From an uncultured Ruminiclostridium sp. (lineage in GTDB: Bacteria; Bacillota; Clostridia; Oscillospirales; Ruminococcaceae): a DNA stretch of 64,000 bases. The position numbers were made by a program, and so were the translations under genes. The stretch's first letter is position 1. Each line of letters starts with the position of its first letter. The notes beneath the pieces were generated by a model. That model was not told the origin of the DNA. It saw only the letters and a list, made by a program, of their open reading frames with translations, and ran no database searches. Below are positions 17,845-26,011 of this stretch, in pieces. Where the stretch lies: the NCBI GenBank assembly GCA_947594425.1, contig CANQED010000001.1, positions 62,001-126,000 on the forward strand. Direction: 5' to 3'.

Positions 17845-17857
17845 GGGGTTTTGGGAT

Positions 17858-18040
17858 ATGAAAAATATAACTTCAGCCGAGATGTTTGATACAACTAGAG
17901 GAAAAATATTTGTCATTTCCGAAAATATAGATATCAGCATAGGCGAGGAAATTTTAATAAACGGGAAAAAATACGCGGTGAAAAATATAATATTTCCGAC
18001 TGCGCCTACTAATGAAAATAAGATTGCAATTGTAGTTTAG
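17858..18040 (+). CDS. Small hypothetical protein
   Basis: This 60-residue protein lacks a signal peptide or membrane helix. It is predicted to be mostly beta strands: IFVISENIDISIGEEILINGKKYAVKNI split over two segments. It shares a general strand pattern with the next small gene (a YRLIII start and an H-V-Y-I-DNIRYK hairpin). Its ribosome binding site is weak. It may ride on the transporter operon, which ends 13 bases before it. Function unknown. Confidence 0.5.
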   Translation: MKNITSAEMFDTTRGKIFVISENIDISIGEEILINGKKYAVKNIIFPTAPTNENKIAIVV

Positions 18041-18106
18041 CCTTTACGATCAATATGTGGAAAACTGTCGAGAAGGTTTTAAAGAAATTATCGGAGGAAA
18101 AGTATA

Positions 18107-18313
18107 ATGAAATATAAAATTGATGGCAAACATCAAACAGGAAAGTATCGTTTGATTATTATAAATGATTTTGACCCCAAACTTAAAGACGATCATGTCT
18201 ATATAGATAACATTAGATATAAAACAACGGTGGTATATGATTTACCAAACGCTATAGCGATCGAATGCGGTGAAAGTGTTCCAAGCTTAATAGGAAAATA
18301 TTTATATGTATAG
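18107..18313 (+). CDS. Small hypothetical protein
   Basis: This 68-residue protein has GGAGG before its ATG. It is rich in beta-forming residues (KYRLIIIND, HVYIDNIRYKTTVVYD), is soluble, and resembles the preceding small protein in strand order and the D/N-G-K/R-Y turn. No known motif is visible. It belongs to a run of four tiny plus-strand genes each with its own Shine-Dalgarno site. Confidence 0.55.
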   Translation: MKYKIDGKHQTGKYRLIIINDFDPKLKDDHVYIDNIRYKTTVVYDLPNAIAIECGESVPSLIGKYLYV

Positions 18314-18352
18314 CTGTATTATCAGCGAAATATTGAACAGGGGCGACATATT

Positions 18353-18571
18353 ATGGATCCGATAAAATGGGCTAAGTTAGTCAAAAAAGCGATCGACGGA
18401 GAAAGTATCGCTTGCCCTAAATGCGGCGGCAATGTTAAAGCTGATTTTTATGCAAGAATTATCGACGGAGAGAAACGCGGATTTATTATTCTTGAATGTG
18501 AAAAATGCAATGAACGTATCCATTTCTCAAGGATAAAATTTCCCGATAATCTCGAAACTAAAGATTTTTGA
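18353..18571 (+). CDS. Small zinc-ribbon protein
   Basis: This 72-residue protein has CPKC at about 22-25 and CEKC at about 49-52, the spacing of a single zinc ribbon. The strands between the knuckles (KADFYARIIDGEKRGFIILE) fit a three-stranded ribbon fold. It is probably cytosolic and could bind nucleic acid or a protein partner. The ATG has AGGGGCGAC upstream. Neighbours give no further clue. Confidence 0.6.
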   Translation: MDPIKWAKLVKKAIDGESIACPKCGGNVKADFYARIIDGEKRGFIILECEKCNERIHFSRIKFPDNLETKDF

Positions 18572-18644
18572 TCAATAATTCAAAAACAACCCCATTTTCA
18601 GGGCAAACGAAGTAATTACAATCATTAAAGAACGGAGGAGAGAT

Positions 18645-18890
18645 ATGTTCGACTATGATTATACTATCTGCACAGAACCTGATGAAGATATTTTTAAAAG
18701 GCAGTGCGCGGCGTTGGAAAAGCATATTCCTCTATTAGAAAAAGAACGCCTGATGATCGATGTAGATAATACAAAAATACAGATCTATCTCAAAGACGGA
18801 AAAAAGATAAAGGTAAAAAACGACTATATGGTCGGTGCTGTTTATATACAATCCGAAATAGAATTAACTCAGTTTTTTAAGGATAAATAA
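18645..18890 (+). CDS. Small hypothetical protein
   Basis: This 81-residue acidic soluble protein has GGAGGAG before its ATG. An N-terminal helical part (IFKRQCAALEKHIPLLEKE) is followed by strands (MIDVDNTKIQIYLKDGKKIKV). Clusters of tiny, unrelated soluble genes like this sometimes are immunity or toxin-associated genes, but no toxin is next to it. Function unknown. Confidence 0.55.
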   Translation: MFDYDYTICTEPDEDIFKRQCAALEKHIPLLEKERLMIDVDNTKIQIYLKDGKKIKVKNDYMVGAVYIQSEIELTQFFKDK

Positions 18891-18944
18891 ATCGGCGGTG
18901 ATAGCTATCACTTCCTAATATCTGCGGCGTTTGAAAAGTAATTC

Positions 18945-18994
18945 TATAATTTCCCGGGAAAAGCGATAAGCGGGAGCTCGATAAACGGGAATTT
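18945..18994 (-). repeat. Intergenic repeat element, copy D
   Basis: Read on the minus strand it begins at the stop codon of the serine hydrolase gene (TAAATTCCCGTTTATCGAGC) and continues CTCCCGCTTATCGC. It matches the 20431-20496 element but lacks the TATAGTATAAT promoter half. It contains two near-direct repeats, CGATAAGCGGGA and CGATAAACGGGA. Confidence 0.65.
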
Positions 18995-20402
18995 ATGTTT
19001 TTTTGCGTTCGATTATAAAAAGTATTGCTTTTGCTATTCCACCCATAAAAAGCAACGTAGACGATACCACTTTTGCGGTAAAAATATCGGGAGCAAATGC
19101 GCATACGACCCAAAGCGGAGCTGCCCATATTATTTGCGATAACAGCAATATAAATATCGGCAACAACAAATGCAATACGACAAGCGACATTATCTTTAAC
19201 GCAAGATTGCCCGTTTTTAATTTCTTTTTATAAATACCAAGCAAACAAAGCGGTAAAATGGCTATGATAAAAACTGCAAGACAGATAAAATCGTAAAGTA
19301 AATGCCGTAATACATATTCATTTCCGCCAATTTGATTTGGCTCGTCGCCCATAAGAAGCAAAGCAACTCCCCAATCAATTCTGTCCATAAAGTCTTTGCT
19401 AACAAGATAATCATTAGTGTTTACTGTGATGGCAATACCTATTTCGCTTTCGGGCAAAATATAAATCGTTGACATTCCCGTTTCAACAAGTCCGCTATGG
19501 CGAAGTGCAGGCTCTTTTAACGGCTCGTTGATCAACGTCCAACCCATACCATAGCTATATGGAATAGAAGCGTTTACGCTCACATTTTCATAGAACATTT
19601 TATTTATGCTTTCGCTCGATATAATTCCTTGACCACCATTCAAATACATTTGAAGGTATTTACCAAGGTCGTTTGTCGAGGCTGACAGATAGCCTGCGGG
19701 AACAGAGATCCAATCACTGTCGACTTTTGGATAATGAGGCTCTGTTTTTATATTGAAACCAAACCAATTCTCATAACCGGGTGTCAAACCGTTTTCCAAA
19801 CTTTTTTCAAGCGTTGCCGCCGAATTTGACATATTTAAAGGCTTAAACACATTTTCCGTTATATAACTTTCATAACTTTTATTGCTTACAGCTTCAACAA
19901 TTTTGCCAAGTAAAGAGTAATTTACATTTGCATATGTATGAACGCCTTGCTTACCTACTATACTGTAATTATCAAGATTTTGATGTTCGCCAAGTCCGCT
20001 GGTATGATTTAAAAGTTGCCTGATCGTTATTCTATTTCCGTCTGTTAAATTTGGCAGATATTCTCCCATATTTGCATCTAAATTTATTTTGCCTTGTTCT
20101 ACAAGTTGCATAACGCAAAGAGCAGTAAACGATTTGCTTACCGAGCCGAGCAGATATGGAGTGTCCGTGCTTTTGCAATTCCCATAAGTTTTGGAAAGCA
20201 GTACATTTTCTTTGTCTACAATCGTGATTGACATTGATGGAAATTGTGCTTTGGCAGTGGTGTCTAAAAGGTAAGCGTCGATTTTCTCAAACACATTGCC
20301 GCTGTTGTAAGCATGGGCTTTTGTTTGGGTTGTTCCAAGACCCATAATTAAAACCAAACTAACAAATAACGATGCTAAAAATACCTTATTCGTTCTTTTC
20401 AT
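18993..20402 (-). CDS. Serine hydrolase, beta-lactamase/PBP family, membrane-bound
   Basis: This 469-residue protein has a signal peptide (1-31), a class C beta-lactamase-like domain (about 38-345) and three or four C-terminal helices (about 365-465). The SxxK motif is SVSK (Ser87, Lys90) and the YxN position is Tyr162 in NYSLLG; HTSGLG is the typical loop. These enzymes act on D-amino peptides or esters outside the membrane. The helical tail should keep it at the surface. It is the last of three minus-strand genes each preceded by the same repeated promoter element. Substrate not predictable; resistance function should not be assumed. Confidence 0.82.
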   Translation of the reverse strand: MKRTNKVFLASLFVSLVLIMGLGTTQTKAHAYNSGNVFEKIDAYLLDTTAKAQFPSMSITIVDKENVLLSKTYGNCKSTDTPYLLGSVSKSFTALCVMQLVEQGKINLDANMGEYLPNLTDGNRITIRQLLNHTSGLGEHQNLDNYSIVGKQGVHTYANVNYSLLGKIVEAVSNKSYESYITENVFKPLNMSNSAATLEKSLENGLTPGYENWFGFNIKTEPHYPKVDSDWISVPAGYLSASTNDLGKYLQMYLNGGQGIISSESINKMFYENVSVNASIPYSYGMGWTLINEPLKEPALRHSGLVETGMSTIYILPESEIGIAITVNTNDYLVSKDFMDRIDWGVALLLMGDEPNQIGGNEYVLRHLLYDFICLAVFIIAILPLCLLGIYKKKLKTGNLALKIMSLVVLHLLLPIFILLLSQIIWAAPLWVVCAFAPDIFTAKVVSSTLLFMGGIAKAILFIIERKKT

Positions 20403-20430
20403 TATATACCTCGTTAAAAATCCCGGTTTA

Positions 20431-20496
20431 TCTCTTTAATTATACTATACTTTCCCTTAAAAAGCGATAAGCGGCAGCTCGACAAACGGGAATTTA
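20431..20496 (-). repeat. Intergenic repeat element with promoter, copy A
   Basis: On the minus strand it starts at the stop codon of the GNAT gene (TAAATTCCCGTTTGTCGAGC), continues TGCCGCTTATCGC and ends GGGAAAGTATAGTATAATTA. TATAAT has a -35-like TCGCTT 17 bases upstream. It therefore supplies the promoter of the serine hydrolase. Confidence 0.7.
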
Positions 20497-20961
20497 AATA
20501 ATTGGTAACTCCATTTCGGAGAGCATGGAAATAAAGCCATATCTTTCATACAGTTTTCTTCCCATATCTGTTGCTTCAAGACTGATAGCTGTGACCCCAC
20601 GCTTTTTGGCATCCAGAATGAGCAGATCAAGAGTTCTTGTGGCAATGCCCTTTCTTCTGTGATCCGGTTTAGTGTACATATTCATTATATATGCTTTTCT
20701 TCCTGTTGGATTATGAAATGTTGGCATAACTGTATAGTAGCTGATCCCACCGGCACCAATAAAATCATCTCCGTCAAAAACCAAATATGCTGTATGGGAA
20801 TCGTTTATTAAAGCGTTTTCATAATAAGCACGAGTCTCTCTTTCAATACTTGACATATCAATATTATCGTCAAGATTATTTGCTGCTCTTAATACTTCAA
20901 TTCGAGTTTTTGTCAAGATATCCAATTCATCAATAGTTGCTTTTCTGTATTCAAACTCCAT
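20494..20961 (-). CDS. GNAT family N-acetyltransferase
   Basis: This 155-residue acetyltransferase has the acetyl-CoA binding motif in MYTKPDHRRKGIATRTLD (Q/R-x-x-G-x-G/A) and the C-terminal strand/loop RKLYERYGF. The N-terminus (FEYRKATIDELDILTKTR) is the usual GNAT opening. GGAG precedes the ATG. The acceptor substrate is unknown. Its stop codon lies inside one copy of a repeat element and another copy carries its promoter. Confidence 0.88.
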   Translation of the reverse strand: MEFEYRKATIDELDILTKTRIEVLRAANNLDDNIDMSSIERETRAYYENALINDSHTAYLVFDGDDFIGAGGISYYTVMPTFHNPTGRKAYIMNMYTKPDHRRKGIATRTLDLLILDAKKRGVTAISLEATDMGRKLYERYGFISMLSEMELPII

Positions 20962-20990
20962 TACTCCAATCTCCTAAATTCTGATTTATA

Positions 20991-21047
20991 TCTTTAATTA
21001 TACTATACTTTCCCCGAAATAGCGATCTGCGGCAGCTCAGTAAGCTT
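20991..21047 (-). repeat. Intergenic repeat element with promoter, copy B
   Basis: The minus strand contains GAGCTGCCGCAGATCGCTA and GGGGAAAGTATAGTATAATT, matching copy A with scattered changes. TATAAT lies 17 bases after TCGCTA and about 30 bases before the GNAT start at 20961. Confidence 0.65.
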
Positions 21048-21072
21048 AAATCTGCACTAGATATATTATACA

Positions 21073-21462
21073 CTACTCCTTATATGTTTCCATTTGCCCG
21101 CACAGCATATTATAAAAGCCAAATCGCTCATAAAACGGCTTTAAGCGCTCTTCATAAACCACCGATATTATGTAGATATGCTTTTCTTTCAAATATTGTA
21201 TCATTTTATTCATAAGCTCAGTGCCTATCCCTTTGCCTTGATGATCGGGACAAACCATCAGATCCTGAATATAAGCGTCGGTCACCCCGTTCGATACACT
21301 GTCGATATACCCTATCAGCTTTTCATCTTCATATACCGCAATATGGCAGTACGAAGCCATCAAGGGGCTGTCATACTCTCTTTCCATTCTGTTCCAGCCA
21401 ACAGCCTCGCGCAGGTCCGTCAAAGCTTTTACAGACACTTTTTCGTTAAATTTATATACCAT
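21073..21462 (-). CDS. GNAT family N-acetyltransferase
   Basis: This 129-residue compact GNAT protein shows the CoA motif VCPDHQGKGIGTELM and the C-terminal motif LKPFYERFGFYNM. GAGGAAA precedes the ATG at 21462. It resembles small stand-alone acetyltransferases of broad substrate type. It is the first of the three genes linked by the repeat elements; copy C supplies its promoter. Confidence 0.88.
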   Translation of the reverse strand: MVYKFNEKVSVKALTDLREAVGWNRMEREYDSPLMASYCHIAVYEDEKLIGYIDSVSNGVTDAYIQDLMVCPDHQGKGIGTELMNKMIQYLKEKHIYIISVVYEERLKPFYERFGFYNMLCGQMETYKE

Positions 21463-21514
21463 AATATTTTCCTCACAGCAAAATATTTATATCGGCAGAC
21501 CCTATCTACCCGTC

Positions 21515-21565
21515 TATAATTATACTATACTTTTCTCGAAAAAGCAAATCTTACAGCAGTTAAAC
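21515..21565 (-). repeat. Intergenic repeat element with promoter, copy C
   Basis: The minus strand has TTGCTT, 17 bases and TATAAT (in GAAAAGTATAGTATAATT). It shares the promoter half with copies A and B; the TCGAGCTGCCGC half is only weakly recognisable (AACTGCTGTAAG). Confidence 0.55.
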
Positions 21566-21593
21566 AAAAAGCACCGCATAAGCAGTGCTTTTT
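21566..21593 (-). terminator. Bidirectional terminator after the histidine kinase gene
   Basis: AAAAAGCAC (21566-21574) pairs with GTGCTTTTT (21585-21593). T runs follow the stem on both strands. It lies 26 bases after the kinase stop codon. Confidence 0.75.
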
Positions 21594-21618
21594 ATATGTC
21601 CGACAAGAAAGTGCCGTG

Positions 21619-23838
21619 TTAATTATTGCCGCGGTCAAACACCTCATTCATAGCCGCGAGCACCGCCGAGGTCTCGAGCGGCTTAGAAAGGTGCGCGTTC
21701 ATACCCGCCTGTCGGCTCTTTTCCTCGTCCTCGGCAAAAGCGTTAGCGGTCATAGCGAATATAGGCACTGTCGCGGCGTCGGGGCGCTGCATAGCGCGTA
21801 TATTCCTCGTCGCCTCATAGCCGTCCATTTTCGGCATTTGTATGTCCATAAGGATAAGATCGTAGTAGCCGTTTTCGCTCTTTGCAAAAAGCTCCACAGC
21901 CTTTTGTCCGTTCTCGGCCTCGTCTATTTTCGCTCCCGTAGCAGAGCCGAGCAGGGCGACGGCAATTTCGCGGTTGGTCTCGTTATCCTCGGCGAGAAGC
22001 ACATGCTTTCCGCTAAAGTCATAGGTCTTTTCGTCGTCGATACTGCCGTATTCGGATCTGTCCCATTTACGGTCTATATATTGCGATTTTTCGGTGATGA
22101 AGAAAGGAAGCTCTACCACAAATTCCGAGCCCTTGCCGTATTCGCTGCTCACCGATACTTTTCCGCCCATTAGCTCCGAGAACCTCTTTACTATCGAGAG
22201 CCCGAGACCCGTTCCTCCGAACTTGTGCGTGATCTCGGCGTTTTCCTGCTCGAACGCCTCAAATATCTTTTCGAGGTTCTCCTCCTTAATGCCTATACCG
22301 GTGTCCTTTACCGAAAAGCTGAGCAGTACGGTGTCGTCCTCGTGCTTTATCTCGCTGACCTTTAGCGTTATCTTGCCGCCCTTAGAGGTAAACTTAAAGG
22401 CGTTAGACAAAAGATTAGTCAGTATCTGATTTAAGCGGAGTGAATCGCCGCCGATGAGCTTGTCGATTTTGCCCGAAAGGGAAATATTAAAGCTTATTTC
22501 CTTTTCCTGAGCCTGCACGCTGTAGATATTATCGATATTCTCGAGGAACAGCTGCAGGTCGAAAAGCTCATTTTTAAGCTGTATCTTGCCGCTCTCTATC
22601 TTAGACATATCGAGCACGTCGTTAATAAGCAGCATTAGGTGCTTTGAGGACAGCTCGACCTTTTTAAGGCTGTCGTCTACCTTATCGGGGTCGTCCTTGT
22701 TTTGGCGAGCTATCTCGGTCATACCTATTATGCCGTTCATGGGCGTGCGTATCTCGTGACTCATACGGCTCAAAAATTCGCTCTTTGCTATGCTTGCCTG
22801 CTCGGCGGCTCTCTGCGCCTTTTCGGCCGATTCGCGCGCTGCCTCGAGCTGCTTAGAGTGCGCCCGCAGGTTAAAAAGATATATGCAGAATATAACAAGT
22901 ATTATCAGCATAACTGTAGCCATCATGGTAATGGCGTTGCGGTTAAGGCTGGTGCTTAATTCCTCGGTCATTTCGTCTACGACCTTATACGGCACCTCCA
23001 TAAGCATATACCACTCGGTGCCCTCTATCGGCGCATAGTACATACACATATGAACGTCGTCCGCCTTAAATACCACCATATCGGATCTTCCACCGGCAAA
23101 ATCATCTTCGATATCGTCTATAGAATACCCCTCGTCAAAGGTCGCGTACTCTCTGAATTTTGAGATGATATTGCTGCCCCGCGGCAAATCGGAGAAAAAC
23201 GTGTTGTATACAACAAAGCTGCCGTCTTTAGTAACAATGCTCGCGTTAGTCTGACCGTCCTCGCTGCGCAAAAACAGATGCTGGCCGATAGAGTCCGCCG
23301 TAAAGCCCGCAAGTATCGCGATCATCTTTGTATCTTCAAAGGCTATCGGCTTTATCTGCGTGCCTAAGACTATCATATTATTTTCGAGAAATGTTTCGTT
23401 GTACGAAATAAGCTCGTCCTCTCCGTCGAGCAGCTGTGCCAAGAAGCTGAGCTTTGACGCGGCGGGGCGCTTTCCGTCGACGCTGTAATAAAATCCGTCC
23501 TCGTCTACAAACGCCAAAAACTCAAAGTCGTTATTCTCCTCTGTGTCAAGGATAAACCGCTCGAGCGCCTCTAAGCTTTCTACGTCCTCGTCGTTTACGC
23601 TCTCCGCCACCGACTTTAGACCACTGTACCTCATAGAAAGCCCCGACTTAAAGTTAGCCTGTGTAAGGTTGGTCATCTCTCTCAGATAAATTGTATTCAT
23701 ATCTTTAGTAAAATTAGAGGTCGTCTCGGCGGCCGCGACGATAAGCCAGTACACTAAAAAGCATACCAGCAATATCGCAAATATCAGTACGATATAAAAC
23801 CGCAGGTGAGATACCTTTTTGCTATGACCTTCACTCAT
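21619..23838 (-). CDS. Hybrid sensor histidine kinase/response regulator
   Basis: This 739-residue protein has a helix at about 12-35, an extracytoplasmic dCache-like sensor (about 40-300), a second helix (about 303-325), a coiled linker, HisKA with SHEIRTPMNG (His near 361), HATPase_c with N-box, DTGIGI and GTGLGLSI, and a C-terminal receiver with LLAEDN and phosphoacceptor Asp in LILMDIQMPK near 663. It has no output domain, so the signal must pass on to another protein. Its start overlaps the end of the solute-binding lipoprotein gene by 8 bases, so the two are co-translated and probably form one sensing unit at the membrane. Confidence 0.9.
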   Translation of the reverse strand: MSEGHSKKVSHLRFYIVLIFAILLVCFLVYWLIVAAAETTSNFTKDMNTIYLREMTNLTQANFKSGLSMRYSGLKSVAESVNDEDVESLEALERFILDTEENNDFEFLAFVDEDGFYYSVDGKRPAASKLSFLAQLLDGEDELISYNETFLENNMIVLGTQIKPIAFEDTKMIAILAGFTADSIGQHLFLRSEDGQTNASIVTKDGSFVVYNTFFSDLPRGSNIISKFREYATFDEGYSIDDIEDDFAGGRSDMVVFKADDVHMCMYYAPIEGTEWYMLMEVPYKVVDEMTEELSTSLNRNAITMMATVMLIILVIFCIYLFNLRAHSKQLEAARESAEKAQRAAEQASIAKSEFLSRMSHEIRTPMNGIIGMTEIARQNKDDPDKVDDSLKKVELSSKHLMLLINDVLDMSKIESGKIQLKNELFDLQLFLENIDNIYSVQAQEKEISFNISLSGKIDKLIGGDSLRLNQILTNLLSNAFKFTSKGGKITLKVSEIKHEDDTVLLSFSVKDTGIGIKEENLEKIFEAFEQENAEITHKFGGTGLGLSIVKRFSELMGGKVSVSSEYGKGSEFVVELPFFITEKSQYIDRKWDRSEYGSIDDEKTYDFSGKHVLLAEDNETNREIAVALLGSATGAKIDEAENGQKAVELFAKSENGYYDLILMDIQMPKMDGYEATRNIRAMQRPDAATVPIFAMTANAFAEDEEKSRQAGMNAHLSKPLETSAVLAAMNEVFDRGNN

Positions 23839-25762
23839 CTTCGCTCACCGCTGTGATCCTTCCTTCTATCTTTGACGCAATTTCCTCGTTGTTGTGTTTT
23901 ATGATATATTCTTCAAGCGTTTGGCGGAATGTGTATTCCGTTTCGCGCACGAGCTTTACATTATCGGGCTTAGGCGTGTCGTCGCTGTAGACGTTGAGCA
24001 TACTGTAGCCGTCGCCGTTGTTGTCGGTGTAGCCGCTTTTACCCGCCATATAATCCGTAACGGCAAGCGTGTATTTCGCATTTTCGTCGAGCGGCGAGCC
24101 GTCCGCTAAGGTAACGTCGACAAGCTGCGCGGGGGTGTCCCCCTTAGCGGGCTTATACGTATATTTCAGCCCCGAGACATTTAAAAATCTTCCGCCGGGT
24201 ATGTTATTGCTTCCCGGTACCATAGCCGAAAGACCGTTAGAAAGCATACTGCGTATGACCTCGGCGTTTACCTCGAGCACTATTGCATGGTTGTCATACG
24301 GGCATACATAGTCAAGGTCGTAGCTGTACACATCGCCCTCGTATAAGCTTCCTCTTATAGAGCCGCCGTTTACCGCCGCAAAGTCGGCTTCGGTCATCTC
24401 TCTCACAGAGTCCGCGATAAGGTTTGCTATCTCGGTCTCCTGCAAACGGACATTGTAGTTTTCTACGATCATATCGTGGTCGATAGTGCCTATCAGCGTT
24501 ACCACTTGGTCGTCGCCCTTATTCATATAGTCGTCGACCTCGGCAAAAGCGTCCGCTGTCTCCTTTTGCCCGCATAAGACCGCGTTGCAGCGGCTGCCGA
24601 AATACCGCAAAAAATCATTCGAGATAGAAATATTGTAGTTATAGCCCTCGTCGATGCTTTTCTTTATCCCCTCGGGAACGATATCGGCGGCAGGCGTGTA
24701 GTCCACAAGATAAGCATATCCCGCGCCGTTATCGAGCATAAACGCATCGTGACCCTCGGGAGTGGAGAGCAGGCTTACTATTCTGCGGCAGGCGTCTAAT
24801 TTCGCCTCTCCGCCCTCTTCTGTAAGAGTCTTATTTATGCCTAAATACGCGGTCGGAGCGGATACCGTCCACGCGGGGTTGCCGTTATTGCTCATAATAG
24901 GCAGCATATCAAATTCGTCATCGCTGTTTTTGCGTATATCGTCAAGCATAGTGACATTGTCGAACGCCATTAGCATTTTGCCCTCGCTCATCTTTTGAAG
25001 AACAGGCGCGCAGTTTGAAACGCCGGTAAAAGGCAATGGGTCTACGCAGCCCTTTTCTATCAATTCAAGCGGCAGGTCAAGGCAGGATTCGAGCGTGCCG
25101 GAAAATTTAGACTTGCCGCTTTTGATCCCGTCAAGCCACTTTATACCCTCGGACAGCCCGAAAAAGTCGGGTATCTTGGTCGCAAATGCAAAGGCGGCGG
25201 TCGTTGCCGGCGTGCCGTTTATGGTAAAGACAAAGCCGTTTTCGTCTGTACCTATTCCTGCGGCCTTTGCCTTTTCGAGCATAGCAAGAAGCTCGTCCTG
25301 AGTTGAGGGAACGGTAAGCCCGTTTTCTTTTACAAGGGTGGCGTTATATATATAGCCGTAATACTGAGCGGGCAGCGGTATGAAGTAATTTTTCCCGTCC
25401 TTAGAGGTCTTGTGCATAATGCCCGCTTCATATGCGGATATGTATTTCTCCGCGCTGAGGTCGACAAGATAATTAAGTATATCGCCCGTCGCTAATGAAG
25501 AGGTGACTATGTCGTTTCCGTGACCGTTGCGCAGGCGGCGTTCTACCTCGCCGTCAATGGTGGCGGCGGCGTTGGTCTCTATTTGAAGGTCAATATCCGT
25601 GTATGTGCTTTCTACCAAATTTTCAAAGTTTGGAAGCTCGTTAGTAAATATCATAGTAACGACCGTTTTTTCATCGGTCGGCGTCGATACGTTATCCTGA
25701 GAAGCACACCCTGCAAGGCACAGCATAGCGAGCGTAAGACAAAGCATTTTCTTAAAATTCAT
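23831..25762 (-). CDS. Solute-binding lipoprotein fused to a 5'-nucleotidase C-terminal-like domain
   Basis: The ATG at 25762 gives 643 residues; a GTG six bases upstream overlaps the ribosome binding site. Signal ends at LCLAGC (Cys19). Residues about 30-400 look like an extracellular solute-binding protein of family 1 (IPLPAQYYGYIYNATLVKEN, SAPTAYLGINK). From about 415 the sequence changes to the C-terminal domain of secreted 5'-nucleotidases (NYNVRLQETEIANLIADSVR, NGGSIRG, VNAEVIRSMLSNG, YTLAVTDYMAGKSGYT). The metallophosphatase domain that normally precedes it is missing, so this part probably binds a nucleotide rather than cleaving it. Translationally coupled to the hybrid kinase, it is a probable ligand receptor. 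Confidence 0.82.
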   Translation of the reverse strand: MNFKKMLCLTLAMLCLAGCASQDNVSTPTDEKTVVTMIFTNELPNFENLVESTYTDIDLQIETNAAATIDGEVERRLRNGHGNDIVTSSLATGDILNYLVDLSAEKYISAYEAGIMHKTSKDGKNYFIPLPAQYYGYIYNATLVKENGLTVPSTQDELLAMLEKAKAAGIGTDENGFVFTINGTPATTAAFAFATKIPDFFGLSEGIKWLDGIKSGKSKFSGTLESCLDLPLELIEKGCVDPLPFTGVSNCAPVLQKMSEGKMLMAFDNVTMLDDIRKNSDDEFDMLPIMSNNGNPAWTVSAPTAYLGINKTLTEEGGEAKLDACRRIVSLLSTPEGHDAFMLDNGAGYAYLVDYTPAADIVPEGIKKSIDEGYNYNISISNDFLRYFGSRCNAVLCGQKETADAFAEVDDYMNKGDDQVVTLIGTIDHDMIVENYNVRLQETEIANLIADSVREMTEADFAAVNGGSIRGSLYEGDVYSYDLDYVCPYDNHAIVLEVNAEVIRSMLSNGLSAMVPGSNNIPGGRFLNVSGLKYTYKPAKGDTPAQLVDVTLADGSPLDENAKYTLAVTDYMAGKSGYTDNNGDGYSMLNVYSDDTPKPDNVKLVRETEYTFRQTLEEYIIKHNNEEIASKIEGRITAVSEDE

Positions 25763-25806
25763 ATTCACCGTTCCCCCAAAAATATCAATAAGACAATACT
25801 ATATAT

Positions 25807-25835
25807 ATTTTAGAATATTTCTCTCTCTTTGTCAA
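25807..25835 (-). promoter_or_regulatory. Promoter of the solute-binding/histidine kinase operon
   Basis: Minus-strand TTGACA (25830-25835), 17-bp spacer, TAAAAT (25807-25812), about 45 bases before the start codon. Confidence 0.75.
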
Positions 25836-25889
25836 TCCCCGCAAGGCAAAAATCATCATATTTACGCTGCTTTTTTAATAATTTCTCCC

Positions 25890-25948
25890 GCCGCAGCCGC
25901 AGGATACCTACGCTGCGGCTTGACAACTTATTTATTATATGGTAAAAT
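25890..25948 (+). promoter_or_regulatory. Hairpin plus promoter of the 26012 gene
   Basis: GCCGCAGC (25890-25897) and GCTGCGGC (25912-25919) form a perfect stem directly against TTGACA (25920-25925), N17, TAAAAT (25943-25948). The hairpin has no T run, so it may be an upstream operator rather than a terminator. Confidence 0.65.
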
Positions 25949-26011
25949 ACAGAAAGTAACATATTTACAAAATCGAGCACCGTTTATAGAAGCAATTTCG
26001 GAGGAGTAATA

